64,000 bases of DNA from Clostridia bacterium (GCA_002919235.1 PKEX01000009.1:1-64000); one strand, 5' to 3'. Counted from the stretch's first letter, positions 48,312 to 58,331 are shown. The notes: a model not told the origin generated them from the sequence alone. Program-made: numbers and translations.

Positions 48312-51077
48312 CTACTTCTTCACCATGATCCGGGCGTCGAGCACCTGGGCGCCCTGGCCTTCGTCGTACACCCGGACCGGGTTGAAGTCCATCTCGCTGA
48401 TGGCGGGGACCGCCTCCACCAGGCGGCTCACCCTGAGCAGCATCTCGGCCAGGGCCTCCTGGTCCCGCTTGGGAGTGTTGCGGTACCCGTCGAGGAGCTT
48501 GTAACCCCGGATTCCCTTGATCATGTTCCAGACGTCCAGATCGGTGAGGGGCGTGATGCGGAAGACCACGTCGCCCAGGAGCTCCACCGTGACGCCGCCC
48601 AGGCCGAAGGCGACCAGCGGGCCGAAGCTGGGATCCTCCGTCATGCCGATCATCACTTCGGTGCCGCCGCCTGCCATCGGCTGCACGGTGACGCCCAGCA
48701 TCTCGCCGGCGCGGCCGGCAGCCTCCAGCGTCTCCCTCATGGCCCGGAACGCCCGGCGCACCGCATCGGCGTCTTTCAGGTTGAGATGGACGCCTTTCCA
48801 CTCCGACTTGTGCACCAGGGTGGCGGAGGCCAGCTTCACCACCACGGGGTAGCCCAATTCTTCCGCCGCCTTCACCGCCTCGTCTTCCGTCAGGCAGAGG
48901 CGGGTCGGGACCGTGGGGATGCCCGCCGCCTTGAGCACGCGGTCCACCTCGTCCGGCAGGAGCCAGCCGTCGCCCCGCCGGCTGAGGGCCTCCTCGCACA
49001 CGGCCTTGGCGGCCTCGAGATCCATGTCGTCGAAGACGGTGATCTTCCCGGCCGGCTGCGAGCGCCACTCGGAGTACTGCACCGCCTTGGCCAACGCCCG
49101 GGCCACCGACTCGGGGAACCGGTAGGAGGGGATGGCCTCCTCCTCGTCCACCAGCAGGGAGCTCACGCCCACTTCGCTCATGAACGAGGCCACCAGCGGC
49201 TTCTCCCGGCCGGTCTGCGCTTCTTTCCGCCCTTGCTTGATGGCCTTGGCCACCGACTCGGCGTCCGCGGAGCCGGTGTCGATGAAGAGCACCACCACCG
49301 AGTCCACGTTGGGATCGTCGAGCAGGCACGCCAGGGCCCTGCGGTAGTCGTCCGCGCTGGCGGAGGCGATCATGTCCACGGGGTTGGAGACGGCGGCCGC
49401 CGGCGGCAGGAACTCCCGCAGCTTGGCCTGGGTCTCAGGCGCGAGGACGGGCAGCTCGAGGCCCTCCGCCTCCAGGGCGTCGGCGCAGAGGATGCCCGGC
49501 CCGCCGCCGTTGGTGAGGATCGCCACCCGCTTCCCCTTGGGCAGGGGCTGGTGCACGAGGAGGGAAGCGATGTCGAACATCTCCTCAAGGGTGTCGGCCC
49601 GGATCACGCCGGCCTGGCGGAAGAGGGCGTCGACGCCCACGTCGCTCGCGGCCAGCGCTGCCGTGTGCGAGCCGGCCGCCCGCTTGCCGGCGCTGGTCCG
49701 CCCGCTCTTGACGGCCAGGATGGGCTTCTTGCGCCCGACCCGCCGGGCGAGCCGCGCGAACCGCCGCGGGTTGCCGAACGACTCAAGGTACAGCAGGATC
49801 ACGTCCGTCTGGGGGTCGTCCTCCCAGAACTGGAGCAAGTCGTTGCCGGACACGTCGGCCTTGTTCCCCACGCTGACGAAGGACGAAAGGCCGAGGCCCA
49901 GATTCTTCGCGTATTCGATGATGGCCAGGCCCAGCGCGCCGCTCTGGGAGAGCATGGCCACCCGGCCGGGAAGCGGCGCCACGGGACCGAAGGTCGCGTT
50001 GAGCCGCACGTTGGGGTCCATGTTGAGGATGCCCAAGCAGTTGGGCCCCACCATCCGCATGCCGGCGCCCCGGACCTTGCGGACCAGCTCCTCTTGGAGC
50101 TTCTTCCCTTCAGGCCCGGTCTCGGCGAAGCCGGCGGTCAGCACCACCAGGGCGCGCACGCCTTTTTCGGCGCAGTCGTCCACCACCGAAAGCACCGCAG
50201 GCTGCGGCACCGCGATGATCGCGAGGTCCACCGGCCCCGGGATGTCTTTCACCGACGGGTACGCCGGGATCGACGAAACCACGTGCGCCTTGGGGTTCAC
50301 CGGGTAGACCGGCCCGTTGAAGCCGGTGGTGATCAGGTTCTGCAGCACCCGGTAGCCGATGCTTCCCGGCGTCCGGGAAGCGCCGATGACGGCCACGGAG
50401 CGCGGCCGGAAGAACGGCTCGAGGGACGCCTGGGTCGCGACGCGGTCCCGCTCCTCGGCCAGGCTCACGCTGCGCTCGGTGGGCTCGATGTCCAGCGCGA
50501 TCTGGATGAGCCCTTCCTCAAGCTCCCGGTCGATGTCGTAGCCGCTGTCTTGGAACACCTTCAGCATCTGCTGGTTCTCGGGGTGGACGTAGGCGATCAG
50601 CCGCTGGATACCCCGGTCGTCCGCCGCCAGGGCGAGGCGCTCCAGCAGGATCGTGCCGATCCCTTTCCCCTGGAACGCATCCTCGACGAAAAACGCCACC
50701 TCGGCTTCGCCGGGCTTGGAAGGCCAGTAGCTGCCGACGCCGATGATCCGGTCCTCGTCTCTTCCCGTGGTCACCACCAGGGTGAGGCCGCGGGAGCCTT
50801 GGGTGCCCGGGAACGAGACCTCGCTCGCGCCGTCGGGCAGCTCCCCGTCACCCATGAGGAGCCTGGCCGCCCCGTCTTTCCCGGCGGCGACCCCTCCCAT
50901 GAAACGGAAGTAGCGCGACGCGACCGACGAGCGCTCCAGCATCGCTTGGAGCGCGGGCAAGTCCGCGTCGGTGGCGACGCGGAGGTATGCAGGCCGGCCG
51001 TCTTTGAGCAGGATCGGCCCTTTGAACGGGTCGCTCTGCGTCACAGGTGGCAGAAACGCCTGCGTGCGTTCAGACAT
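48312..51077 (-). CDS. GNAT acetyltransferase / ADP-forming acyl-CoA synthetase (Pat-like) fusion
   Basis: 921 aa; N-terminal GNAT (VEDAFQGKGIGTILLERLA), CoA-binding PRSVAVIGASRTPGSIGYRVLQNL, ligase-CoA and ATP-grasp EEALSRRGDGWLLPDEVDRVLKAAGIPTVPT. Confidence 0.93.
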   Translation of the reverse strand: MSERTQAFLPPVTQSDPFKGPILLKDGRPAYLRVATDADLPALQAMLERSSVASRYFRFMGGVAAGKDGAARLLMGDGELPDGASEVSFPGTQGSRGLTLVVTTGRDEDRIIGVGSYWPSKPGEAEVAFFVEDAFQGKGIGTILLERLALAADDRGIQRLIAYVHPENQQMLKVFQDSGYDIDRELEEGLIQIALDIEPTERSVSLAEERDRVATQASLEPFFRPRSVAVIGASRTPGSIGYRVLQNLITTGFNGPVYPVNPKAHVVSSIPAYPSVKDIPGPVDLAIIAVPQPAVLSVVDDCAEKGVRALVVLTAGFAETGPEGKKLQEELVRKVRGAGMRMVGPNCLGILNMDPNVRLNATFGPVAPLPGRVAMLSQSGALGLAIIEYAKNLGLGLSSFVSVGNKADVSGNDLLQFWEDDPQTDVILLYLESFGNPRRFARLARRVGRKKPILAVKSGRTSAGKRAAGSHTAALAASDVGVDALFRQAGVIRADTLEEMFDIASLLVHQPLPKGKRVAILTNGGGPGILCADALEAEGLELPVLAPETQAKLREFLPPAAAVSNPVDMIASASADDYRRALACLLDDPNVDSVVVLFIDTGSADAESVAKAIKQGRKEAQTGREKPLVASFMSEVGVSSLLVDEEEAIPSYRFPESVARALAKAVQYSEWRSQPAGKITVFDDMDLEAAKAVCEEALSRRGDGWLLPDEVDRVLKAAGIPTVPTRLCLTEDEAVKAAEELGYPVVVKLASATLVHKSEWKGVHLNLKDADAVRRAFRAMRETLEAAGRAGEMLGVTVQPMAGGGTEVMIGMTEDPSFGPLVAFGLGGVTVELLGDVVFRITPLTDLDVWNMIKGIRGYKLLDGYRNTPKRDQEALAEMLLRVSRLVEAVPAISEMDFNPVRVYDEGQGAQVLDARIMVKK

Positions 51078-51220
51078 TCACTCTTCCTCCTCGCTGATAT
51101 GGGAACCCGCCGGGGCGTTCGGGCGGCGGATCCTCCTTCGCTGGTTGGCAACACTTGCTTCCCCATTCAGCATCTCTCAAACGGGCTATCGGGAGTAGTG
51201 ACGTTCGCGCTGGCCTGGCT

Positions 51221-51234
51221 AGGACATATGTCCT
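51221..51234. promoter_or_regulatory. Perfect palindrome AGGACATATGTCCT, candidate operator
   Basis: 14-bp perfect palindrome in the divergent intergenic region; a near match lies upstream of the SCO gene. Confidence 0.5.
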
Positions 51235-51294
51235 GGATGGGCTATCACCGCTCGAAGGAGGTGTCAAACCTCCAGCGTATAATCTGCTTCTGCC

Positions 51295-52650
51295 ATGATC
51301 CGAGCGCTGGCTGTCTTCGCTCCCACCCTCCTTTTCATTTTCGTGCGTCCCGGGCGAATCAAGGAAGTCTGGTTCGCCGCGGCCGGGGCCCTGCTGGCGT
51401 GGCTCTTGGGCCTGGTGAGCCCGGACGACGCGATCTCGCTCCTCCGGGAGACGGGGGACGTGCTGCTCTTCCTGGCAGGCATGCTGGTGGTCGCCTACGT
51501 CACCGACCGCGCCGGCGTCTTCGAGCGGCTGGCCCTGTGGACCGCCCGGGCGGCCCGGGGCCGCGGCCGGCTGCTCTTTGCCGGGGTGTACCTGATCGGG
51601 GTCTTGGTCACCGTGTGGCTCTCCCTGGACACCACCGCGGTGATCCTCGCGCCCATCGTCTTCAGCTTGGCCCGGGCGCTGGACATCCCGCCGCTTCCCT
51701 TTGTCTTCGCCACCACCTACGTGGCCAATACCGCGTCGCTATTCCTGCCGGTGAGCAACCTGACCAACCTGATCGTCCTCGGCAGGCTCTCGATCCCGTT
51801 TTGGGAGTACGCCCGGGTGATGTTCCTGCCGGGGCTCCTGGCGGTGGTGGTCAACCTCCTGCTGCTCTTTTGGCTCTTTCGCGCCTTGATTCCCAAGGCG
51901 TACGACGTGAGGCGAGCGGAACGCTTTGAGTACGGCGTGGTGGCGGCCGGTGGAGAAGGCGTGGGGCACGGCGTGTACGGCGGCGCCGCTGCGGATGTGT
52001 CCCTGCCTGCGGAGGAGCCGGCCACAAAGAGCAGGGAGTGCGTCGCCGTGACGGTGGCCGGGCTGCTCGCGGTACTGGCAGGCCTGGCCGGCGCTCCGTT
52101 TTGGGGAATCGGCCTTTGGGTGCCGGCGTGCGCGGGAGCCGCGGCCCTCGCCGCGTACCACATGATCCGGGCGGGCCTCAAGCCCCGCGCCCTGGCGAAA
52201 GACGTCTCCTGGGACCTGCTTCCCTTTGTGTTCTCCCTCTTCCTGCTCCTCAGAGGCGTCGCCCGCGCGGGCTTGTCCCAGTGGGCGGCGGGGCTCGTCG
52301 CCGCCTGGGCCTCAGGCCAGAGCTACGGGGAGCTCCTGGCCGTCGCCGCGGCCACCGCCCTGGGCTCCAACCTCATCAACAACCTGCCGATGGTGCTGGT
52401 CGCGGTGGAAAGCCTCGCGGCGCCCATCGAGGCGGGAGCGCTGCACCGGGCCAGCCTCTACGCCGCCTTGATCGGCACCAACCTAGGCCCTAACCTCACC
52501 GTCATCGGCTCGCTGGCGACGATGCTCTCCCTTTCGCTCATCAGCAAGAAGGGGCTGGAGGTGCCGGGCCTCACCTACCTCAAGATCGGCTTGATCACGG
52601 TCCCCGCGCTCCTGGCCGCCGCCGTCTTGGGCCTGTGGCTCAGCCTCTGA
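51295..52650 (+). CDS. ArsB/NhaD-type anion permease (SLC13/arsenite transporter-like)
   Basis: 451 aa; LFLAGMLVVAYVTDRAGVFERLALWTAR, LDTTAVILAPIV, GSNLINNLPMVLVAVESL, GTNLGPNLTVIGSLATML. Confidence 0.88.
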   Translation: MIRALAVFAPTLLFIFVRPGRIKEVWFAAAGALLAWLLGLVSPDDAISLLRETGDVLLFLAGMLVVAYVTDRAGVFERLALWTARAARGRGRLLFAGVYLIGVLVTVWLSLDTTAVILAPIVFSLARALDIPPLPFVFATTYVANTASLFLPVSNLTNLIVLGRLSIPFWEYARVMFLPGLLAVVVNLLLLFWLFRALIPKAYDVRRAERFEYGVVAAGGEGVGHGVYGGAAADVSLPAEEPATKSRECVAVTVAGLLAVLAGLAGAPFWGIGLWVPACAGAAALAAYHMIRAGLKPRALAKDVSWDLLPFVFSLFLLLRGVARAGLSQWAAGLVAAWASGQSYGELLAVAAATALGSNLINNLPMVLVAVESLAAPIEAGALHRASLYAALIGTNLGPNLTVIGSLATMLSLSLISKKGLEVPGLTYLKIGLITVPALLAAAVLGLWLSL

Positions 52651-53413
52651 TCGCAGCCAGGAACGACGGGACGCCCGCCAGCGGTCCCCGGCCGTCGGGA
52701 ACCGCCGGCTTTCCGGGCGCGCCCGAGGGCGCGCGCGCCGCGAAGTCCTGTTCCAGCCGTCCCGCCGGTGTGCCGTCCTCCACCAGATAGGTGCGGAGCC
52801 CCGCCGCCTGGGCAGCCCGGATGTCCAGCTCGGGATCGTTTCCCACCATCACCGCATCGGCGGGCGCGATCCCCAGCTTGTCACAGATTTCCAGGTAGTA
52901 GGCGGGATTGGGCTTGCTGGCATGCATGATCTCGTAAGAGGTGATCAGGTCGAAGAGGCCGGGATCCACCTTGGCCCAGCGGAGGCGCTCCAGGATGGCC
53001 TGCCGGGGAAAGATCGCGTTGGTGGCGACCACCAGCAGGGCGCCGGACCTTTTCACCTCCTCCACCACGCGGGCGGCCTCCTCCACCGGCCTCGAGAGGT
53101 GGGATAGGCCCGGAAACACCTCCCGGTAGAAGCGGTCCGTGGCCTCCGCCACATGGCTCCGGGAGACGCCCGCCTTCTCCTCGAACGTGCGCCAAAAGGC
53201 TTCTTCGTTGGTGGTCCGGCCGTCGTTGCCGATCATCGCCCTGGTGCCGGCCATCACGGCCCCCTGAAAACGTCCGGGATCCAGCGAGCCCGCGACTTCT
53301 CGGGTCAGGGCGTCCATGTAGTGCGGCATGAACCCGTCGACGTCCAGGTCGAGGAGGGTGCCGTCCAGGTCAAACAACACGGCGCGTCGCGTCACAGGCA
53401 GTTCACCTTTCAC
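52640..53413 (-). CDS. HAD family hydrolase
   Basis: 257 aa; RRAVLFDLDGTLLDLDVDGF, VVATNAIFP, VMVGNDPELDIRAAQAAG. Confidence 0.93.
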   Translation of the reverse strand: MKGELPVTRRAVLFDLDGTLLDLDVDGFMPHYMDALTREVAGSLDPGRFQGAVMAGTRAMIGNDGRTTNEEAFWRTFEEKAGVSRSHVAEATDRFYREVFPGLSHLSRPVEEAARVVEEVKRSGALLVVATNAIFPRQAILERLRWAKVDPGLFDLITSYEIMHASKPNPAYYLEICDKLGIAPADAVMVGNDPELDIRAAQAAGLRTYLVEDGTPAGRLEQDFAARAPSGAPGKPAVPDGRGPLAGVPSFLAAIRG

Positions 53414-53599
53414 GATCCATGCTGCCTCACACTTCCCCTCGCCGGGCCTGCATCCCTTCGCCGCCCGGCTCCGGCCCCGAACGGGCTAAGAAAAAGGTCC
53501 TTCATCCTTATCTTAGGCAAGTCTTGCGCCGGTTGCCAGGAGAAAGCAAAAACGTTTCGAATCACTGGGCGGGAAGGCCCATAAGAGGGAGGATGCGCG

Positions 53600-54703
53600 T
53601 TGAAGCGATACAAGGTCGCGATCATCGGAACCGGCGGCATCGCCAAGATCCACGCGGACGCACTCAAGACCCTGTCGGACCGGGCCGAACTGGTGGCCTG
53701 CGTCGATATCGACAAGGAGCGGGTCGAGCAGTTCGCGTCCGCCTACGGGATTTCCCAGAGCTTCACCGACGCCGCGGAGATGCTGGAAACCGTCAAACCC
53801 GATCTGGTGCACATCTGCACCCCGCCCAACCTCCACGCCGAGCTTTCGATCATGGCGGTGAAGGCCGGCGCCTGGGCGCTCACGGAAAAACCCTTGTGCG
53901 CGTCCCTGGCCGAACTCGACGCGATTCAAAAGGCGGAAGAAGAGACCGGCAACTACGTGAGCAGCGTCTTCCAGCACCGGTTCGGCCCCGGCGCGGCCCA
54001 TCTCTACCGGCTCATCCAGGAGCAGGCCATGGGCCGGCCGCTGGTGGGCCTGTGCAACACGACGTGGTACCGCAACGAGGCCTACTACGCCGTTCCCTGG
54101 CGCGGCAAGTGGAGCACCGAACTGGGCGGGCCCACCATGGGCCACGGCATCCATCAGATCGACTTGTTCCTCTGGCTCATGGGCGACTGGGAGGAGGTGC
54201 GGGCCATGGCGGCCACCATCGCCCGGAACATCGAAGTGGAGGACGTCTCCATGGCCCTGGTCCGCTTCGCGAACGGCGCGATGGGCAGCATCGTCAACAG
54301 CGTCCTGAGCCCCAGGGAGGAATCGTACCTCCGCTTCGACTTTGAAAAGGCCACGGTGGAGCTGTCCCACCTCTACGGCTATGGCCCGGACAACTGGAAA
54401 TACACCGCCGGCGAGCTCGCGGATCCCGAGGAGTTTCGCCGCTGGTCCGCGGTGCCCTCGCAGAAGTACGGCGGCCACACGGCCCAGATCGCCGCGCTCT
54501 TGGACAGCATGGACAAGGGCGAGCGGCCCCTGGTGAGCGGGCACGAGGCCCGGCGGACCCTGGAGTTCCTCACCGCACTCTACAAGGCGGCGTTTACCGG
54601 CCGGCCGGTCCGGCGCGGCGAGATCCAGCCCGGCGATCCCTTCTACGAGGTGATCCACGGAGGATACGGCAAGCCCGGGCAGAAAGTGGGAGCCCTCTCG
54701 TAG
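53600..54703 (+). CDS. Gfo/Idh/MocA family oxidoreductase
   Basis: 367 aa; VAIIGTGGIAKIHADAL, ALTEKPLCASLAELD, GGPTMGHGIHQIDLFLWLMG. Confidence 0.93.
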   Translation: MKRYKVAIIGTGGIAKIHADALKTLSDRAELVACVDIDKERVEQFASAYGISQSFTDAAEMLETVKPDLVHICTPPNLHAELSIMAVKAGAWALTEKPLCASLAELDAIQKAEEETGNYVSSVFQHRFGPGAAHLYRLIQEQAMGRPLVGLCNTTWYRNEAYYAVPWRGKWSTELGGPTMGHGIHQIDLFLWLMGDWEEVRAMAATIARNIEVEDVSMALVRFANGAMGSIVNSVLSPREESYLRFDFEKATVELSHLYGYGPDNWKYTAGELADPEEFRRWSAVPSQKYGGHTAQIAALLDSMDKGERPLVSGHEARRTLEFLTALYKAAFTGRPVRRGEIQPGDPFYEVIHGGYGKPGQKVGALS

Positions 54704-54738
54704 CCGCAGCACCACGTACCACGTGAGGAGGATGCGCG

Positions 54739-55650
54739 ATGGCGCAAGCGTTCAAGGTCGTCCATACGCTGGGAGACTCCGTCCGGGTCGAACGGCGCGG
54801 CATCACCCTGCTCGACTACCACTACAACCCCGACGTGGCGCAGGAGGAATCGCCCAAGCCGTACATCGACCCGCTGGCCACGCCCCGGGGCGACGTCGTC
54901 ACCCTGGACCGGCCCCACGACCACGTGTGGCACCGGGGCCTCTACTTCGGCTGGGCGCACGTCAACGACCAGAACTTCTGGGGCGGGGCGTCCTATCTGA
55001 GGGACGTGGGCTACCGCCAGCTGGACAACAACGGCTCCCAGGTGCACGAGGCGTGGGAACGCCTGGAGCAGGATGACGGCGGCGTCTGGATGGTGGAAAA
55101 GCTCGCCTGGATCACCTACGGAGGCGAGCGCTGGATCGAGGAGCGGCGGACGCTCCGGGTCCACCCGGTGGTCGACGAAGACGAGCTGCTCCTTACCATC
55201 GAGACCGAGATGACCCCCAGCGAAGGGAAAGGTCCCTTCGTCTTCGGCTCGCCCACTACCAACGGCCGGCCCATGGCAGGCTACAGCGGCCTCACCATCC
55301 GCATGCCCCGCTCGATGAACCACGGCGAGATCGCCATCGACACCGGCAAGCGCGGGCCCGAAGTCATGGGCGAGCGGGCCTCCTGGCTCCACTACGTGGG
55401 GAAACTGGACACCACGGCCCAGAGCGTCTGCGTCGCCTTCTTCGATCACCCCTCCAACCCGCGGTATCCGACGCACTTTTTCGTCCGCAACGACCCGTAC
55501 GGGGTGATCAACCCGGCGTTCTGCTGGGATGAGGAGTACACGCTGGAGCCCGGCCACACCCTCAAGCTCCGCTACGGCGTGTGGGTGAGGAGGGGCGAGG
55601 AGAACCTCGACCGGGTCCGGGCGGTCTATCAAGAGTGGGTGAACGGGTAA
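54739..55650 (+). CDS. PmoA-like (DUF6807) protein
   Basis: 303 aa; KPYIDPLATPRGDVVTLDRPHDHVWHRGLYFGWAHVNDQNFWGG motif. Confidence 0.85.
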   Translation: MAQAFKVVHTLGDSVRVERRGITLLDYHYNPDVAQEESPKPYIDPLATPRGDVVTLDRPHDHVWHRGLYFGWAHVNDQNFWGGASYLRDVGYRQLDNNGSQVHEAWERLEQDDGGVWMVEKLAWITYGGERWIEERRTLRVHPVVDEDELLLTIETEMTPSEGKGPFVFGSPTTNGRPMAGYSGLTIRMPRSMNHGEIAIDTGKRGPEVMGERASWLHYVGKLDTTAQSVCVAFFDHPSNPRYPTHFFVRNDPYGVINPAFCWDEEYTLEPGHTLKLRYGVWVRRGEENLDRVRAVYQEWVNG

Positions 55651-56814
55651 ATGGCGGGCCGGATCGTCAAGGTCGAAGTCGGCCGGTTCGACTACCTTTT
55701 CAGGGGAAGCTTCAAGTTCTTCCCACCGGGGCCCGACGGCAAGTCCCGCCGGGCTTCCGTCCTGGTGCGCCTGACGGACGAAGACGGTGTCCAGGGCATC
55801 GGCCAGGCCGTCCCCATCCCCACGTGGACCTACGAGACGCCGGAGACCGTCATCTCGACGCTCCGGGATTACCTGGGTCCCGCGCTGATCGGGATGGATC
55901 CCGCTGACCTAAGAGCGATTCACCAGCGGATGAACCAGGTGATCCGGCCGGCGTTTTCGGTGGGCCAGCCGCTGGCCAAAGCCGCCGTGGATCTCGCCTG
56001 CATCGACCTGGCCGGCAAGCAGCAGGGCCGGTCTGCCAGTGAACTGCTGGCGGAGATGGCGCCCGCCTCCTCCGGGACTCAGGACCCGGCGCTCAGCCGG
56101 ATCACCTTCAGCTGGACCATCAACTCGCCCGACATGGCCGTGGTCGAGCAGCAGCTAGAAGAAGGCAGAAGGCTCGGCTTTCGCCACTTCAACATCAAAG
56201 TGGGGGCGCCGCAGACGCCCGAGTACGACCTGGAACTGGCCCGCCGGGTGCGGCAGTTCGCCCCCGACGGCTTCCTCTGGGCCGACGCCAACACCGGCTA
56301 CACGGTGGAGCAGGCCCTCGCGATCGCGCCGAAGCTGGCCGACGCCGGCGTCGACGTACTGGAATCGCCCTTGCCGCCCAACCAGATCCGGGGCTACCAG
56401 GCGCTGAAGAAGCAGGGCGCCCTCCCCATCCTGATGGATGAGGGGATTCTCTCGCCGGTGGAGGCGGAGGAGTTCGCCGAGCTGGGCATGATGGACGGCA
56501 TCGCCATGAAACCGGCCCGCAACGCCGGGCTGTACCCGTCCGTCCAGATCATCTCGATGCTTCAGGAACGGGGGCTCATGGTGCTGGGTTCGGGGCTCAC
56601 CGATCCCGACCTGTCGCTGGCCGCCTCGCTCCACCTCTACGGTTGGGCCGGGATCCAGTGGCCGTGCGCGCTCAACGGCCCGCAGTTCCTGGCGGAGAGC
56701 CTGGCCCGCCAGCCGCTCATGCCGCAGGACGGGGTCCTCGACGTGCCCACGGGTCCCGGCCTTGGGCTAGAACTCGAGCTGGAGCGGTTGGAAAACATCT
56801 TCTACGCCGGCTGA
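55651..56814 (+). CDS. Mandelate racemase/muconate lactonizing enzyme family protein
   Basis: 387 aa; FNIKVGAPQTPEYDLELARRVRQFAPDGFLWADANTGYTVEQAL, ILMDEGILSPVEAEEFAE. Confidence 0.9.
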   Translation: MAGRIVKVEVGRFDYLFRGSFKFFPPGPDGKSRRASVLVRLTDEDGVQGIGQAVPIPTWTYETPETVISTLRDYLGPALIGMDPADLRAIHQRMNQVIRPAFSVGQPLAKAAVDLACIDLAGKQQGRSASELLAEMAPASSGTQDPALSRITFSWTINSPDMAVVEQQLEEGRRLGFRHFNIKVGAPQTPEYDLELARRVRQFAPDGFLWADANTGYTVEQALAIAPKLADAGVDVLESPLPPNQIRGYQALKKQGALPILMDEGILSPVEAEEFAELGMMDGIAMKPARNAGLYPSVQIISMLQERGLMVLGSGLTDPDLSLAASLHLYGWAGIQWPCALNGPQFLAESLARQPLMPQDGVLDVPTGPGLGLELELERLENIFYAG

Positions 56815-56837
56815 ATCAGGTCCGTCTCCACTGCTCA

Positions 56838-56892
56838 GAAAAAAATAAGGCCCTGCCCGGCGGTGGGACACCGCCCGGGCAGGGCTTTTTCT
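56838..56892. terminator. Bidirectional intrinsic terminator between convergent genes
   Basis: GAAAAAAATAAGGCCCTGCCCGGCGGTG...CACCGCCCGGGCAGGGCTTTTTCTC; A-tract and T-tract on the two sides. Confidence 0.85.
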
Positions 56893-56908
56893 CCGCTGCG
56901 AAGCTGGA

Positions 56909-57769
56909 TCAGCCGGGGAGGATCGCCCGCAGGGCGTCCTGAATGGGCGTGAGGGGCCGGCCCAGGACTTTTTCGAAGTCCTGGCTCTCCACGTCCAGCG
57001 CGCCTTGCCGGATCGCCTGCTGCACGCCGGTGAACATCGCGGCCAGCGGCTCCGGCACTCCGGCGTCTTTCAGCGCCCGGGCGTACGTCTCGTCGTCCAC
57101 GTGCTCCACCCGGATCTCCCGGCCCAGCACGGCTGCGACCTCCGCCGCCAGCTGGTCGTAGCTCAGCGGCTTCCCCGAGAGCTCGTACACCGTGTTCTCG
57201 TGCCCTTCGCCCATGAGGACCGCCGCCGCGGCGTCGGCGTAATCCTTCCTCGGCGCCCAGCCTACCCTGCCCGCACCGGCGGAGGTGATCCACGGGGCGC
57301 CTCCCATCACCGCCTGGATGGTGCCCAGCTCATTCTCCAGGTACCAGTTGTTCCGGAGGAACGAGTAGGCGATGCCGCTCTCGCGGATGGCCTCCTCTGT
57401 CGCCCGGTGCACCTCGGCGAGGGAGAGAGGCGAACTGTCGGCCTTGGCCAGGCTGGTATAGGCGATGAACCGGACGCCTGCCGCTTTGGCCGCGGCGACG
57501 GCGGCCCGATGCTGGCGGATGCGGGTCTCGTTGTCGCCCGTAGTGGAGATCAAGAGCATCCGCTCGGCGCCGGCGAACGCCTCCGCCAGCGTCTCGGGAT
57601 GGTCGAAATCCCCCCGCCGGACGTCGACGCCCCGCCGGCGCAGGGCTTCCGCCTTGCCAGGATCCCGGACGCTGACCGCAAGGCGCTCGGGAGCAATTGA
57701 TTGCAGCAGGCGCTCCACCACCAGCGAGCCCAGCTGGCCGGTGGCGCCCGTGACGAGGAATTTCATCAT
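56909..57769 (-). CDS. NmrA-like SDR family NAD(P)-dependent oxidoreductase
   Basis: 286 aa; MKFLVTGATGQLGSLVVERLL, AYSFLRNNWYLEN. Confidence 0.92.
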   Translation of the reverse strand: MMKFLVTGATGQLGSLVVERLLQSIAPERLAVSVRDPGKAEALRRRGVDVRRGDFDHPETLAEAFAGAERMLLISTTGDNETRIRQHRAAVAAAKAAGVRFIAYTSLAKADSSPLSLAEVHRATEEAIRESGIAYSFLRNNWYLENELGTIQAVMGGAPWITSAGAGRVGWAPRKDYADAAAAVLMGEGHENTVYELSGKPLSYDQLAAEVAAVLGREIRVEHVDDETYARALKDAGVPEPLAAMFTGVQQAIRQGALDVESQDFEKVLGRPLTPIQDALRAILPG

Positions 57770-57853
57770 CCGTCTACCTCCGCAGTACGGCGAGTGCTTC
57801 TGGACCTAGTTTAGCACACGGATGCGACGGTTTGCCGCGGCCAAAGCTCCCGC

Positions 57854-58222
57854 TCAGTGCGGCACGACGAACCAGCGCCCGTACGCGACAAACGCCGCGA
57901 GTACCAGGAGCACCACGTTGGTGATGATGGCCTGGTTCTCCTTGCGCTTCACGTGAAAGCCCGCAGCGAGGAGCATGATGATGGCAAGCCCCAGCGCGGC
58001 CAGCGGGACCAGCGCCTGCCAGAAGCCGAAAAGGCCCGGCAGCAGAAGTGCGAGACCGCCCAGGAGCTCGGCGACGCCGATGAAGATGACCAGCCCCTTG
58101 GAGACGTCCTTGACCCAAGCCATCTTCTCTTTTGCCTTCTCGTACTGGAACGCCTTGGTAATCCCTGCGTACAGAAACATCGCCGCCAACACCACTTGCA
58201 CGATCCACAACACGACGTTCAT
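57854..58222 (-). CDS. DoxX family membrane protein
   Basis: 122 aa; four TM, FLYAGITKAFQYEKAKEKMAWVKDVSKGLVIFIGVAELLGGLALLLP. Confidence 0.9.
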   Translation of the reverse strand: MNVVLWIVQVVLAAMFLYAGITKAFQYEKAKEKMAWVKDVSKGLVIFIGVAELLGGLALLLPGLFGFWQALVPLAALGLAIIMLLAAGFHVKRKENQAIITNVVLLVLAAFVAYGRWFVVPH

Positions 58223-58302
58223 CGGTTTCCTCAGCGCTCCTTTCTCGTACGATCTACGTACGGGCTGCAGCCGGCGCCGCAAACTGCAACCCGTCGGAGC
58301 AC

Positions 58303-58331
58303 ATTATAAGGAAAAAACGGCCATTTCGCAA
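58303..58331 (-). promoter_or_regulatory. Promoter of the DoxX gene
   Basis: Minus strand TTGCGA-17 nt-TATAAT; leader contains CGTACG-5-CGTACG at 58246-58262. Confidence 0.65.

Noticed and set aside
48162-51929. 1255-aa plus-strand ORF
   Set aside because: Antisense shadow of the acyl-CoA synthetase gene; no recognisable domain and repetitive R/G/H/D composition.
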